Source: an uncultured Bacteroidota bacterium (GTDB lineage Bacteria > Bacteroidota > Bacteroidia > Flavobacteriales > Flavobacteriaceae). From it: a stretch of 6,261 nucleotides of DNA. Positions 5,977 to 6,261 of the stretch are shown here, piece after piece (position 1 is the first letter of the stretch; each line of letters begins with the position of its first letter). The notes beneath the pieces are model-generated. The model was given only the letters and a program-made list of their open reading frames with translations, was not told the origin of the DNA and did no database searches. The position numbers were made by a program, and so were the translations under genes. The stretch lies in the NCBI GenBank assembly GCA_903819815.1, contig CAIJFC010000261.1, positions 1-6,261 of the forward strand, read 5' to 3'.

Positions 5977-6261
5977 CTAACTAAACCTTAATCTCACAAA
6001 AACGTGTTTGATTCCTTTTTTGTCGGAATCTCTTTCGTCTATTTCTAAAATATCGGTTAGTGATTTTAGCAGTGGAGTGAGTTTGGTAAAACCATAGTTT
6101 CTTGGATCGAATTCGGGTTTTTTCTTTACGATTAAGTTACCAACATCTCCAAGGAAGGCCCAACCATCGTCGTCACAAATGGCTTCTATGGTGGCTTCTA
6201 TTAATTCTATGGTTTGTAAATCGATTTTTTGAACGACTTCTTTTTCGATAATTTCTTTTTC
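5977..6261 (-). CDS. C-terminal part of a protein with an OST-HTH/LOTUS-like domain (partial, probably NYN-type)
   Basis: The frame is open from the window edge (6261) to a TAG at 5979-5977 and gives 94 residues with no start, so the gene is cut by the window. The readable part contains ICDDDGWAFLGDVGNLIVKK (28-47) and FDPRNYGFTKLTPLLKSL (51-68), the signature of the OST-HTH/LOTUS winged-helix domain, which binds RNA. It ends in a basic strand, KHVFVRLRFS. In bacteria this domain commonly sits at the C-terminus of LabA/DUF88-like NYN proteins with a PIN-like nuclease fold; the N-terminal part here lies outside the window, so that assignment is inference. The charged start (EKEIIEKEVVQKID) looks like a linker between domains. 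It lies upstream of udk in the same orientation, with 67 bp between them. Confidence 0.8.
   Translation of the reverse strand, partial: EKEIIEKEVVQKIDLQTIELIEATIEAICDDDGWAFLGDVGNLIVKKKPEFDPRNYGFTKLTPLLKSLTDILEIDERDSDKKGIKHVFVRLRFS

Overview
This 6.26 kb AT-rich window looks like a chromosomal segment of a Flavobacteriaceae bacterium, most likely Flavobacterium or a close relative. The evidence is the base composition, A-rich leaders without Shine-Dalgarno sequences, a Bacteroidetes-type promoter (TAnnTTTG) ahead of the uridine kinase, and protein sequences typical of that family. Every gene I can support is on the minus strand, so the reading order runs from high to low coordinates.

Layout in transcription order. 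(1) 6261-5977: the 3' end of a gene whose C-terminus is an OST-HTH/LOTUS-like domain, probably a NYN-type RNA-binding or nuclease protein. (2) 5909-5301: uridine kinase (udk), with a good promoter just upstream. (3) 5275-5187: a long imperfect palindrome of intergenic-repeat type. (4) 5172-4840: a FtsB/DivIC septum formation initiator protein. (5) 4834-3470: the small, non-catalytic subunit of methylmalonyl-CoA mutase (mutA), only 5 nt from the division gene and lacking the usual C-terminal cobalamin-fold domain. (6) 3400-2878: a two-gene ParE/RelE-type toxin-antitoxin module with overlapping ORFs. (7) 2838-706: the catalytic large subunit of methylmalonyl-CoA mutase (mutB/scpA), with intact active-site and B12-binding residues. 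(8) 703-36: a compact RAYT-type (HUH, Y1) transposase gene between two identical 34 bp copies of a perfect palindrome.

MutA and MutB should form one heterodimeric enzyme that interconverts succinyl-CoA and (R)-methylmalonyl-CoA. The toxin-antitoxin cassette sits exactly between their genes. The HUH transposase unit starts 2 bp after the mutB stop codon, so its palindrome also forms the 3' hairpin of the mutB message. The mutase locus has therefore apparently received two selfish or accessory modules at its gene boundaries without losing either reading frame.

The most unusual part is the palindrome-transposase-palindrome unit. The transposase takes its last two codons and its stop codon from the palindrome, and only 23 bp separate its start codon from the other copy. 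This looks like a REP/RAYT-like system of the Bacteroidetes. No stretch over 300 bases lacks a gene.
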